Shown here: positions 35,224 through 45,211 of the stretch, in pieces
Position numbering within the stretch: position 1 is the first letter of the stretch
How the letters are laid out: each line of letters begins with the position of its first letter
DNA from: Vibrio viridaestus
GTDB lineage: Bacteria; Pseudomonadota; Gammaproteobacteria; Enterobacterales; Vibrionaceae
Assembly (NCBI RefSeq): GCF_003856525.1
Contig: NZ_RJVQ01000004.1
Span: 248,001-312,000, forward strand
Length of the DNA stretch: 64,000 bases
Direction of reading: 5' to 3'
The notes under the pieces: model-generated
What the model was told of the DNA's origin: nothing
What the model saw: the letters and a program-made list of their open reading frames with translations, nothing else
Databases searched by the model: none
Made by a program: the position numbers and the translations under genes

Positions 35224-38200
35224 TTGTTTACCGTTTATCACTCAAATAAACTTGAAACATTAAAGATTTTACTGGTGCATCTGATTAAATCGGAGCCCTA
35301 TGAAAATCCATTTGAAGCGGAACAGATTTTAGTTCAAAGCCCTGGCATGTCTCAGTGGCTTAAAATGGCTATGGCGAAAGATATGGGCGTTGCGGCTAAC
35401 ATAGCATTTCCCCTGCCTGCGACCTTTATTTGGGATGTCTTCACTCAAATATTGCCAGATGTACCAACGAGAAGTGCGTTTAATAAAGAGTCGATGGTCT
35501 GGAAGTTGGTGCAGCTTTTACCGCAACTCAAGGAGCGAACCGAATTTGCACCGATTAAACAATATTTAGAACGCGACACTTCTGAGTTAAACCTCTTTCA
35601 GCTCGCAGAAAAAATTTCGGATATCTTTGATAGCTATCTTGTTTATCGCCCTGAATGGATTGATGCCTGGGAAAACGAACTTGAGGTGGAAGAGAATAAA
35701 GATATTCACCCTTGGCAACCCATTCTATGGCGTGAGTTGTATCGTTTTACAATTGAATTAGGTCAATCTCCTTATCATCGTGCCAATTTATATCAGGCTT
35801 TAATTCAACGCTTAAAATTGGTCGATCCATCACAGCTATCGCTTCCTAAGCGACTTTTTATCTTTGGGGTGACCGCTTTGCCTCCAAGATATATTGATGC
35901 CTTGCATGCGCTAGGTCAGCATATTGATGTGCATTTGATGTTTACTAACCCCTGTCAGCATTATTGGGGAGATGTCCGTGATAGAAAAACATTAGCCAGA
36001 ATAGAGCAAGCAAGACGCAAACAATGGATCTTCAATAATCAAAACCTATCTGAGGGACAGTCCATTTCATATCTGAAAGGGTCTGTTGATGATAATGCTG
36101 AAGACACCATGCACTTAAACGGTGTCGTTGGTAATGAATTACTGGCATCAATGGGTAAACTCGGACGAGACAACTTATGGTTGCTCTCCCAAATGGACAG
36201 TGAAGAACACGAGTTGTTTATTGATATTCAGCGTGATTCTTTACTCCATAATATTCAGGCAGATATTTTACATCTAGAGGAACATCAGGATGATCATCTT
36301 TTGCTCACTAGTGACCATAAACAGTCTATAAGCAAAGGTGATAACTCCATTTCTTTTCATTCTTGCCACAGTGCGATGCGAGAGGTGGAGGTGCTTCATG
36401 ATCATCTGCTATCTCTATTTGATCAGAATGACGATTTAACGCCCAGAGATGTGATTGTTATGGTGGCGGATATCAATGCTTATAGTCCGGCTATACAAGC
36501 AGTGTTTGGTAATGCCCCCGGAGAGCGTTATATTCCGTTTTCCATCTCAGATCGTACCGCTGATCAGGAATCACCAGTTTTAAATGCATTTCTTCACTTA
36601 CTCAATCTTCCTCGCTCGCGCTGTCTAGCATCTGAACTACTTGAACTACTTGAAACGCCAGCCATCATGCGTAAATTTGATATCAGTGAAGAAGAATTTT
36701 TACAGGCCAAACTGTGGGTTGAAGAGTCTGGGATTCGGTGGGGACTTAATCGAAAGACTGCGGAACAGTTTGATTTGCCGGGAACGTATCAAAATACTTG
36801 GGAATTTGGTATCGCAAGAATGCTCGCTGGTTATGCCATGAGTGACGATGTTGAATGGTTAGTTCACGACAATGAATTTATCGCGCCATATTCTGAAATT
36901 CAGGGGTTAACTGCAGAGTTGGCCGGCAAGTTATCTATGTATATTGATACCATTAAGCTATATCGGAAGAGGCTGAATCACACCCATTCTGTTGATGAGT
37001 GGAGACAATTGATTGATGGCTTACTAGATGGTTTCTTTGCCGTCGATATTGAGGAAGAGGTTGCATTCTATACGATTCGCGAGCTAATAGGGCAGTTGAA
37101 GCAACAGCTTTCGGACTCTCAATATGACGCGTCATTGCCTTTTGACTTACTCGTATATTATTTAACGCAAAAAGTTTCAGGAACGCGAGTGAGTCAGAAG
37201 TTTCTTGCTGGGCAGGTTAACTTCTGTACTTTAATGCCAATGCGCTCAATTCCGTTTAAGGTCGTCTGTCTGCTTGGTATGAATGATGGTGTTTATCCTC
37301 GTAGTATTCCTGCAGAAGGATTTGACCTGATGGCATTAGCGGCAAGGAGAGGCGATCGCTCGCGCCGTGATGATGACCGTTATTTATTTTTAGAAGCACT
37401 GATTTCTGCTGAGCAGTACCTTTACATCAGTTATGTCGGTCATTCTATCCGGGATAAATCAGAATTAACGCCTTCAGTTTTAGTGACTGAGTTAGAAGAA
37501 TATTGCCAGCAAAATTATGTCTTGGAAGGGGATGAATCATTGGATGTGGACGTTTCCGGAACTCGTTTACTGTCTGAACTGCGTTGCCTTCATCCTATGG
37601 TTCCCTATAGTTTAGATTCATTTACCGGGCCGAATCCAAGCTACGCATCTGAATGGTTGCCTTCTGTCCTGAGAGATTCATCTCAGAATACGCAAAACGC
37701 TCCCCAAATGAATGACTATTGGTTAGATAAGGCCTCACCGATAGAGTTGGAGTTAAGTGATCTACAGCGCTTTTGGCGTTCGCCAGCCCAAGCGTTTTTC
37801 AATTATCGATTAGGGGTTTATTTTAATGAGCCACTTTCAACGCAGAAGGATGAAGAGCCTTTTAATCTTAATGGTTTAGATAATTATCTGCTCATGTCAG
37901 ACTTGATTCCCATTCTTCTTCAGAATTCAGGTCACGAAGAGTCTCTGACTTGTTTACGACAGAAACTTTCAGCCCAGGGCCGATTACCTGTAGGAGCATT
38001 TGGTGAACTCGATTTTCATCAGCAGGTTGAAAGGGTAACTCCAATTGTTGGTGAGCTGAAAGAATTGATTGATCAGCCTTTAGCTGACAAAGAGTTAGAC
38101 CTGACGCTGAAGATTGATGAAAGACGCTCGGTCAACCTTGTTGGTTGGTTAGGAAATCGTTTTAGTAACGGAATCGTTCGATTTAGACCTGGAAGAATGC

Positions 38201-38673
38201 GTGCTCAGGATTACTTATCAGGATGGATCGAACATCTAGCTCATGCCGCCAGTGGTGAAAAGGCGGTAACCCACATGATAGCGCTTTCGGCCAAAGGTGG
38301 AGCAGAACATCTCTTTTATCAACCGATAGAAGATGTGATAGCAGCTCAACGTCAACTCACAGCCCTTGTTCGCCACTTCATTGATGGTCTTAATACACCG
38401 ATACCCTATTTCCCGCGAACTGCTCTCGCGGGGATTGAAGCTCAGTATCAGAAAGGTCAATGGGTTGAAGATGAAGATGCGGTCAAAACCAAAATGGAAC
38501 AAGCATTTTGCGGCGATTATTTTTCTTCTGGTGAAGGCGATGATCTTTACCTGTCAAGATTATGGCCTAGTTGGAATGATGACGTCTATGCTGCAGCGCG
38601 AGAATGGGCTATCTCTGTGTTAGAAACACCAAGACAGATGGCTAGGGAGTTTACCGGGAAAGATGAAGAATAG
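35224..38673 (+). CDS. recC: Exodeoxyribonuclease V gamma subunit RecC
   Basis: 1149 residues, slightly longer than E. coli RecC (1122). The N-terminus FTVYHSNKLETLK is the conserved RecC start, and SPGMSQWLKM, LMPMRSIPFKVVCLLGMNDG and RRDDDRYLFLEALISA are further RecC landmarks. RecC is the Chi-reading scaffold of RecBCD and has lost helicase and nuclease activity. The start codon is TTG, since no ATG gives this N-terminus. The next gene, recB, follows after 247 bp with no gene between, so ptrA, which separates recC and recB in E. coli, is absent. Confidence 0.95.
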   Translation: MFTVYHSNKLETLKILLVHLIKSEPYENPFEAEQILVQSPGMSQWLKMAMAKDMGVAANIAFPLPATFIWDVFTQILPDVPTRSAFNKESMVWKLVQLLPQLKERTEFAPIKQYLERDTSELNLFQLAEKISDIFDSYLVYRPEWIDAWENELEVEENKDIHPWQPILWRELYRFTIELGQSPYHRANLYQALIQRLKLVDPSQLSLPKRLFIFGVTALPPRYIDALHALGQHIDVHLMFTNPCQHYWGDVRDRKTLARIEQARRKQWIFNNQNLSEGQSISYLKGSVDDNAEDTMHLNGVVGNELLASMGKLGRDNLWLLSQMDSEEHELFIDIQRDSLLHNIQADILHLEEHQDDHLLLTSDHKQSISKGDNSISFHSCHSAMREVEVLHDHLLSLFDQNDDLTPRDVIVMVADINAYSPAIQAVFGNAPGERYIPFSISDRTADQESPVLNAFLHLLNLPRSRCLASELLELLETPAIMRKFDISEEEFLQAKLWVEESGIRWGLNRKTAEQFDLPGTYQNTWEFGIARMLAGYAMSDDVEWLVHDNEFIAPYSEIQGLTAELAGKLSMYIDTIKLYRKRLNHTHSVDEWRQLIDGLLDGFFAVDIEEEVAFYTIRELIGQLKQQLSDSQYDASLPFDLLVYYLTQKVSGTRVSQKFLAGQVNFCTLMPMRSIPFKVVCLLGMNDGVYPRSIPAEGFDLMALAARRGDRSRRDDDRYLFLEALISAEQYLYISYVGHSIRDKSELTPSVLVTELEEYCQQNYVLEGDESLDVDVSGTRLLSELRCLHPMVPYSLDSFTGPNPSYASEWLPSVLRDSSQNTQNAPQMNDYWLDKASPIELELSDLQRFWRSPAQAFFNYRLGVYFNEPLSTQKDEEPFNLNGLDNYLLMSDLIPILLQNSGHEESLTCLRQKLSAQGRLPVGAFGELDFHQQVERVTPIVGELKELIDQPLADKELDLTLKIDERRSVNLVGWLGNRFSNGIVRFRPGRMRAQDYLSGWIEHLAHAASGEKAVTHMIALSAKGGAEHLFYQPIEDVIAAQRQLTALVRHFIDGLNTPIPYFPRTALAGIEAQYQKGQWVEDEDAVKTKMEQAFCGDYFSSGEGDDLYLSRLWPSWNDDVYAAAREWAISVLETPRQMAREFTGKDEE

Positions 38674-38920
38674 GGTGGCCGCCAGATTTATTGTGTTTTG
38701 TGTAGGGGATTAATTTTTCTGTACGGCCATAGGTCAGAGGGACCATTATTCGGTTAGTTACTAAATAACTGATGTGGCGATACTAGAGCCTTTCTTCACC
38801 GCTAACCGTGAGTTAGGTCTCAATCCAATAGCAACTGCTTAGGCTCGAGCTAAGTTTATAAATATTTTATCGACTGCGTCACACTATTCAGTCGTGTTTG
38901 ATTAAGGATGGTTTAAAACG

Positions 38921-41900
38921 ATGTCATCAGGACAGGATTTAAATGCCGAAATTTTGGATATAAACACTTTTCCTCTACACGGAGCGAGGTTAATAGAAGC
39001 CTCTGCGGGTACAGGAAAAACGTTTACCATTACTGGTTTATATCTGCGCCTTTTGCTCGGGCATGGAGGAGAACAATGTTTTCCTGAAGGGCCATTGAGA
39101 GTCGAACAAATACTCGTCGTGACGTTTACCGAAGCCGCAACGGCAGAACTTCGTAGTCGCATTCGAGATAAAATTCACCAAGCCCGAGTTGCTTTTGCTC
39201 GTGGAGAAAGTCACGATCCAGTGATAGCTTCTTTATTGAGCTCAGTTGAAAATCACCAAGAGGCTGCTCGCCTGCTTCTTGAAGCCGAAAGAGAAATGGA
39301 TTCGGCCTCCATTTTTACTATCCACGGTTTCTGTCAACGGATGCTATTGCAAAATGCATTTGAATCAGGGAGCCGATTTGTTAGTGATTTTGTGACAGAT
39401 GAAAGCTCGCTTAAAAGCATGGTGGTGGCTGATTATTGGCGTAAGCAATTTTATCCACTTAATATTGAACTGGCGGCGGAAATCAGACGACTGTGGCCGA
39501 ACCCTGATGCTCTTGTGCAGGATATCGGACGATATTTATCAGGAAGCGCTCCGAGTTTAAGTGTTGAACCTTTGTCGGAAAGTTTGGGGTCTCTCCATCA
39601 GAAAAACTTAGATAAAATTACTGAAATAAAGCAAGCTTGGTTATCCGTATCAAGCGATGTAGAACAGTTGCTCAATGATTCTGATATTAAACGGCAGAGT
39701 TACAACAAAAAGAACTTACCTCTTTGGATTGAAAAACTGACGCTCTGGGCGAATAGTCCGACAACATCCTACGAGACAGCAAGCGAGTTAGAGAAGTTTA
39801 GCCAGAGAATATTGGATGAAAAGACCAAAGTGGGAGGTAAGGCTCCAACTCATGATGTTTTCCAGCAGATTGACCTGTTTTTGGCGCAAGATATTTCCAT
39901 TAAAGCCCCTTTGATTTCTCATGCGATCTTTTCTTGTCGTCAGGCGCTACAAGAGATTAAGCAGGAGAAGTTGTTATTGTCCTTTGATGATTTGTTAGTT
40001 CAGTTATCATCTTCAATCGATTTTGATGATCAAGATATTTTGAAGCAAAGAATCCGGGCTTTGTATCCGATCGCTATGATCGATGAATTTCAGGATACGG
40101 ATCCATTACAGTACAGTATTTTTAGCCGTATTTATCTGTCGTCCAAAGAGCCTTCCGGATTGTTCATGATTGGTGATCCGAAGCAGGCTATCTATGCTTT
40201 TCGTGGCGCAGATATTTTTACCTATATTAAAGCCCGAAATCAGGTGACAGCTCACTACACTCTGGCAACGAACTGGCGTTCAACGGCCGATATGGTTAAC
40301 GTCACTAATACGATATTCTCTCAGGCATCCTCTCCTTTTCTCTATGACAACGATATCCCATTTATCCCTGTCAGTGCAGGAACAAACGCAGATAAAAACT
40401 ACTGGAATATAAGTGGTCAAAAGCAGCCAGCTTTAACCTACTGGTGGCCTGAAGATACTGATGATGTATGGAATAAAGCCGATTATTATCAGGTAATGGC
40501 AAAAGCAACCGCTGGTCAAGTTCAAAGCATACTTGAAGCATCTCAACATTCAGACGCTTTCTTGGTTAAAGGTGGGAAAAAACAATCCATTGAGCCCGGT
40601 AATATTGCCGTGCTAGTCCGTACTGGTAGTGAAGGACGAATGGTACAGGATGCCCTAAATCAACAGGGCATAGCCAGTGTGTATCTATCTAATCGAGAAA
40701 GTGTATTTTCGACACGGATTGCCAGAGATATTTTACTTTTGATGGATGCGGTATTGGCTCACGATGATGAGCGTAAACTGAAATCATGCTTAGCATCTCC
40801 CATGTTCGCACTTGAAATTAGTTGGCTCGATAACCTGAGTGAAGATGAATGGTTATGGGAAGCGACTGTTGCTGAATTTCGACTCTATGCTCAATTATGG
40901 CAGGAGAGAGGAATCCAGCCAATGCTCAGAGCTGTGTTGCTAAAACGGCATATTTCTGAACGTTGGTTAACCGAAACGAATGGCGAGAGAGAGTTAACGG
41001 ACTACCTACATATCAGTGAGTTGTTGCAACAAAGTAGTGCGGAGATAGAGAGTCAGACTGGGTTATTACGCTGGTTATCCCAATCGATTAGTGATGCTGA
41101 GCAAGGCGTAAATAATAATGATGAACAGATTCAACGTCTTGATTCAGAAAGAAACCTAGTGCAGATCGTCACGATTCATAAATCCAAAGGGTTAGAGTAC
41201 GATATTGTGTTTCTACCTTTCATCATGAGTTATCGTCAGGCGAGTGAAGCCAAGTTCTATGATGAAACGAGTGATAAAACCGTCCTCGATTTATCGCAAG
41301 GTGAACAGTCACTGATCAACGCAGATAAAGAACGATTAGCCGAGGATTTACGCTTGCTTTATGTTGCAGTGACTCGAGCTGTTTTTACGTGTTACGTTGG
41401 GATAGCTCCACTTAAGCAAGGTCGATCAACCAAGGGGCCTACCGGTGCCCATTTGAGTGCGCTTGGATACCTGTTACAAAATGGGCACGAGGGCTCAGCA
41501 AGTGATTTATCCGCTGCTTTACAAAAGCATGCTGCTCTATCTGATTCGATTAAAATTGTGACTCCTCCAGATCTTGCAGACCATCGATATATTGAGCCTG
41601 AGTCGGATACGAAAGCGTTAAGGGCCAGTGAACTTGAACGTAAGATCGAGCGAGTCTGGAGGATGACAAGTTACTCTGCATTGGTTAAATCTCGTCAACA
41701 TCATATCGATGCTGTTTTTGAGCTTCCAGGTTTTGATCTTGATTCGGCTGATGAGGCTGAGTTGGACAGTTTGCTTGAAAGCGAAAAGACCATTTTTACA
41801 TTTCCCAAAGGGGCTCGCCCCGGAACGTTTTTGCACAGCGTATTTGAAAATATCGACTTTACTCAGCCAGCGCAGTCCGAAGAAAATCTAGCGGTGATCA

Positions 41901-42550
41901 CTGAGTTGATGGACACGGAACAACTTGATCATGAATGGTTACCTGTTATTCAATCGATGATCGATTCAGTAATGTTGACGCCGCTTGATGGTCGAGATTT
42001 AAAACTAAGAGACAAATCATTGCAATTCCGGTTACACGAGCTTGAGTTTTTGTTGCCGATAGAGCTGTTACAAAGCGACGTGATAAACAGAACTCTAAAG
42101 CGGTATGATAAGTTGTCCGTTGATGCTCCTGAATTAGATTTTTATTCAGTTAAAGGCATGATTAAAGGATTCATAGACCTTGTATTTGAGCATCAAGGGA
42201 AGTATTACGTGCTGGACTGGAAATCTAATTTTCTTGGTGATACCCCTGCCGATTATCAGCCGTCGAAACTAGCTCAAGCAATGATCGAGCATCGATACGA
42301 TTTTCAGTATCAGCTTTATACCGTTGCATTACATCGATTTTTAGCAACCCGAATTCCTAATTATGATTATGAAGAGCATTTTGGCGGTGTCTATTACCTC
42401 TTCTTGAGAGGTATAGAAGGTAAGGGCAATAATGGCGTATTTTTTACTCGGCCTGAAAAACAGTTTATTCAAGAGCTTGATGCCATTATAAACGGAGATA
42501 CTGTGGCGGAACGAATAGCAAATAATGGTCAAATGGAGTTGGATTTATGA
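38921..42550 (+). CDS. recB: Exodeoxyribonuclease V beta subunit RecB
   Basis: 1209 residues. Superfamily 1 helicase motifs are present: EASAGTGKTFT near residue 27, IDEFQDTDPLQY near 387, and QIVTIHKSKGLEYDIVF near 747. The C-terminal nuclease domain carries the conserved acidic/lysine site IDLVF...YVLDWKSNFLG. RecB provides the 3'-5' helicase and the only nuclease of RecBCD. It overlaps recD by four bases (ATGA), indicating translational coupling. The 247 bp upstream may hold a separate promoter, but none is clear. Confidence 0.96.
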   Translation: MSSGQDLNAEILDINTFPLHGARLIEASAGTGKTFTITGLYLRLLLGHGGEQCFPEGPLRVEQILVVTFTEAATAELRSRIRDKIHQARVAFARGESHDPVIASLLSSVENHQEAARLLLEAEREMDSASIFTIHGFCQRMLLQNAFESGSRFVSDFVTDESSLKSMVVADYWRKQFYPLNIELAAEIRRLWPNPDALVQDIGRYLSGSAPSLSVEPLSESLGSLHQKNLDKITEIKQAWLSVSSDVEQLLNDSDIKRQSYNKKNLPLWIEKLTLWANSPTTSYETASELEKFSQRILDEKTKVGGKAPTHDVFQQIDLFLAQDISIKAPLISHAIFSCRQALQEIKQEKLLLSFDDLLVQLSSSIDFDDQDILKQRIRALYPIAMIDEFQDTDPLQYSIFSRIYLSSKEPSGLFMIGDPKQAIYAFRGADIFTYIKARNQVTAHYTLATNWRSTADMVNVTNTIFSQASSPFLYDNDIPFIPVSAGTNADKNYWNISGQKQPALTYWWPEDTDDVWNKADYYQVMAKATAGQVQSILEASQHSDAFLVKGGKKQSIEPGNIAVLVRTGSEGRMVQDALNQQGIASVYLSNRESVFSTRIARDILLLMDAVLAHDDERKLKSCLASPMFALEISWLDNLSEDEWLWEATVAEFRLYAQLWQERGIQPMLRAVLLKRHISERWLTETNGERELTDYLHISELLQQSSAEIESQTGLLRWLSQSISDAEQGVNNNDEQIQRLDSERNLVQIVTIHKSKGLEYDIVFLPFIMSYRQASEAKFYDETSDKTVLDLSQGEQSLINADKERLAEDLRLLYVAVTRAVFTCYVGIAPLKQGRSTKGPTGAHLSALGYLLQNGHEGSASDLSAALQKHAALSDSIKIVTPPDLADHRYIEPESDTKALRASELERKIERVWRMTSYSALVKSRQHHIDAVFELPGFDLDSADEAELDSLLESEKTIFTFPKGARPGTFLHSVFENIDFTQPAQSEENLAVITELMDTEQLDHEWLPVIQSMIDSVMLTPLDGRDLKLRDKSLQFRLHELEFLLPIELLQSDVINRTLKRYDKLSVDAPELDFYSVKGMIKGFIDLVFEHQGKYYVLDWKSNFLGDTPADYQPSKLAQAMIEHRYDFQYQLYTVALHRFLATRIPNYDYEEHFGGVYYLFLRGIEGKGNNGVFFTRPEKQFIQELDAIINGDTVAERIANNGQMELDL

Positions 42551-44622
42551 TGGACAACATTTTAAGTTTGCTCAGTAAATTATGCGCTCATGGTATTATT
42601 CGACCTCTTGATTACCAGTTTGCATTGTTCGTTGCAAAACAAAGTGACTCTGACAATGCCTGTTATGAAGCGTGGCTCGCCGGGATTACTAGCTATCAAT
42701 TAAGTCTTGGACATATTTGTTTTCCGGTATTGAGCGATGATAACCAACTCGTTAACCTGACAATGCCTTTTCCTCTGTCAACTGTTGGTATCGAAAGTGA
42801 ACTTGTCAGTCTTGAGGAAGTGGATTGGTTGAGCGTAATCAGTCGCTCATCCGTTATTGGTTCCCCGTCGAGTAAAACTCCGCTTATTTTTGACGGAAAA
42901 CGTCTTTATCTGCATCGTTATTGGTTTTATGAGTCCAACTTAGCAAATCGGCTTGTGGTATCAAATGATGTAATGCTGTCGCAGCGAAATGTGCAGAGAT
43001 TGAATGAGAGTTTGGGGCGCTTATTTACTCGCTCGTATTCCCATATCTTTCAAGCAATTAAAGCGTTGCCAGAGCAAAGTGAGAATTATCTGCGTCGCAT
43101 CTTGTGTGAAATGTTAGATGTGGTCGATGAAGCTGCTATCGAGTGGGGTCTAGTGTCTTCAGTTGTTGAGCAAGCCAAGACTGTGCGTGACTTAGCCATG
43201 TTAGATAGACTCATTCCTGAGTCCGCTACATTGAATTGGCAGAAAGTGGCTGCTGCGGTTGCGATAAGTCAGCCATTTTCGGTTATTTCCGGGGGCCCCG
43301 GGACTGGTAAAACGACGACTGTCGCTAAACTGCTTGCTGCACTGGTTGAAGCGTCTGTTGAACAAGAGTCACCACCGACGATAAAATTAGTTGCCCCCAC
43401 AGGAAAAGCAGCGGCTCGTTTGACAGAGTCTATCGGTATGGCAATTGAGAACTTACCGATTGAGCCTAATATCCGTGAGCATATTCCAACTCAGGCTGGT
43501 ACGATTCATCGCTTACTTGGTGCAATACCCAATCGTGCCAATTTTCGCCATGACAAGAGTAATCCACTGCATCTGGATATCTTAATTGTGGACGAGGCAT
43601 CCATGGTTGATTTATCACTGATGTATAAACTTTTCGATGCTATTCCTTCGCATGCGAAGGTGATATTACTTGGCGATAAGGACCAGTTAGCTTCGGTTGA
43701 AGCAGGGGCCGTTTTGGGCGACATATGTTCTTTTCAGAAATACGGCTATAGTGCTTCACATGCTAAGTTAATCGAGCAGTTAACTGGGTTTCAGGCTAAG
43801 TTTCTCCAAGGCAAAGGCGCCTCTCCCGTAATCGCCAACAGTCTATGTATGTTGCAGAAGAGCTATCGTTTTAATTCTCGATCTGGGATAGGGCAGTTAG
43901 CTAAATCGGTCAATAAAGGTAATGGACAAGATATCGTCCAAGCACTAGAGAGTGATTATTCAGATGTCCACTTTTCCGAACTATCCGCATCAAGTTACCA
44001 ATTTATTATCGATAAGCTGATAGAAGAGTATCAACCTTATCTTAGTATCATCAACGATGACGTAAGCACGGATACGGAGAATCAAGCGGCTTTAGCGTTA
44101 AGGGCGTTTTCTAAATGCCGTATGCTCTGCGCTGTTAGAGATGGCGACTTTGGTGTGTATGGGGTGAATGAGCGCGTGGAAAAACGGCTGAGAGCCAGAA
44201 AAAAAATTCGTATTACTGAAGACAGTTGGTATCCAGGAAGGCCAGTCATGATCATAAAAAACGATCATAACCTAGGCGTCTACAACGGTGACATTGGCTT
44301 ATGTATGAATGATGAACAGGGGCGCCTCAAAGTGTATTTTGATCTACCGGATGGGACCGTGAAAGGGATATTACCCAGTCGGTTACCCCAACATGAAACA
44401 GCTTACGCAATGACCATACATAAGAGTCAGGGCAGTGAGTTCGATACCACTTTACTTATGCTACCTCCAGAATATTCACCCATCGTAACGCGTGAGCTTA
44501 TCTATACAGGCATTACGCGAGCCAAGTCTAGTCTGTATCTTTTGGCAAATAAGACAGTATTTTTGAGAGGGGTAAAAACGCTAACGAGTCGAGCGAGTGG
44601 ATTAGCCGATCTGTTATCTTGA
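42547..44622 (+). CDS. recD: Exodeoxyribonuclease V alpha subunit RecD
   Basis: 691 residues. The Walker A motif GGPGTGKTTTVAKLL (near residue 249), DEASMVDLSLM, LGDKDQLASVEAGAVLGD and MTIHKSQGSEFDTTLL are standard RecD helicase motifs. RecD is the 5'-3' helicase of RecBCD. It is slightly longer than E. coli RecD (608), partly through an N-terminal region and an insert around residues 395-440. It starts inside the recB stop codon. Confidence 0.96.
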   Translation: MMDNILSLLSKLCAHGIIRPLDYQFALFVAKQSDSDNACYEAWLAGITSYQLSLGHICFPVLSDDNQLVNLTMPFPLSTVGIESELVSLEEVDWLSVISRSSVIGSPSSKTPLIFDGKRLYLHRYWFYESNLANRLVVSNDVMLSQRNVQRLNESLGRLFTRSYSHIFQAIKALPEQSENYLRRILCEMLDVVDEAAIEWGLVSSVVEQAKTVRDLAMLDRLIPESATLNWQKVAAAVAISQPFSVISGGPGTGKTTTVAKLLAALVEASVEQESPPTIKLVAPTGKAAARLTESIGMAIENLPIEPNIREHIPTQAGTIHRLLGAIPNRANFRHDKSNPLHLDILIVDEASMVDLSLMYKLFDAIPSHAKVILLGDKDQLASVEAGAVLGDICSFQKYGYSASHAKLIEQLTGFQAKFLQGKGASPVIANSLCMLQKSYRFNSRSGIGQLAKSVNKGNGQDIVQALESDYSDVHFSELSASSYQFIIDKLIEEYQPYLSIINDDVSTDTENQAALALRAFSKCRMLCAVRDGDFGVYGVNERVEKRLRARKKIRITEDSWYPGRPVMIIKNDHNLGVYNGDIGLCMNDEQGRLKVYFDLPDGTVKGILPSRLPQHETAYAMTIHKSQGSEFDTTLLMLPPEYSPIVTRELIYTGITRAKSSLYLLANKTVFLRGVKTLTSRASGLADLLS

Positions 44623-44660
44623 TTTGGTTACCAAACCATCCATGGTTTGCTCTAATACCA

Positions 44661-44840
44661 TTAAAATAATGCGGATGAAAATGATATGGAGCGAATTTTA
44701 TAGCGTTCCTGAGATTCTAAAATGAAGGATTTTACTTGTTCTGAAACAGGGAAAACACAGTGAACATCATGTCCTTCTAAGAATGCGTTGTCGCCCATAT
44801 CCCAAAAACTTTGTAGAGAGTTACAGATAACTGTTTTCAT
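44661..44840 (-). CDS. Small orphan gene downstream of recD, 59 aa
   Basis: A 59-codon frame from ATG 44838-44840 to TAA 44661-44663. Its composition looks protein-like: MKTVICNSLQSFWDMGDNAF, then LEGHDVHCVFPVSEQVKSFI, then a basic segment. AAGAG lies about 11 bases upstream, and an A/T-rich promoter-like stretch precedes it. It has no domain I know, no signal peptide and no membrane segment. It lies alone between convergent recD and same-strand argA. V. cholerae has small hypothetical genes in this interval by memory. It could be chance, so only conservation in other vibrios would settle it. Confidence 0.55.
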   Translation of the reverse strand: MKTVICNSLQSFWDMGDNAFLEGHDVHCVFPVSEQVKSFILESQERYKIRSISFSSALF

Positions 44841-45181
44841 ATAATATTATGCTCTTATAACCAATTATTAGTCCTAAAAGCGCTCCCTGCTTACTTTATT
44901 AAGCCGAAGAAAAACCCAACACAGTTCACATAATTGAACATCTCCCTATCGAGCTGCGCGAATTTTACACAAATCTAAAAAAAATAAAAGTGTTTATTTT
45001 TTAGTCTTTTTATGTGTAAACGATTGCATTTCATAAAGAAAGCTAAACAGTATAGGTTATTAAGTAATTTATGCTCTATTTGCTGGTTATATGCGGTAAT
45101 TTGCGTAAAAAAAGACGAAAATCATGAAGTGCTAATTTAAATTGGTATTTACTAAGAATGGAAGGGATATCACATTTTAAG
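44841..45181. other. Noncoding stretch upstream of the small gene, with LacI-type operator-like site
   Basis: 341 AT-rich bases between the small gene's start and the argA terminator, without a credible gene. At 45014-45029 the sequence GTGTAAACGATTGCAT resembles the PurR/CytR-type operator (ANGCAANCGNTTNCNT) with about two mismatches. It could control the small leftward gene, or be chance. Confidence 0.3.
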
Positions 45182-45203
45182 TGAGGCAATTAAAATTGCC
45201 TCA
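45182..45203 (-). terminator. Possible terminator of argA
   Basis: Nine-base-pair stem TGAGGCAAT / ATTGCCTCA with a four-base loop, immediately after the argA stop on the minus strand. The following sequence (CTTAAAATG) has no proper T run, so termination is uncertain. Confidence 0.5.
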
Positions 45204-45211
45204 ATGCTGGA

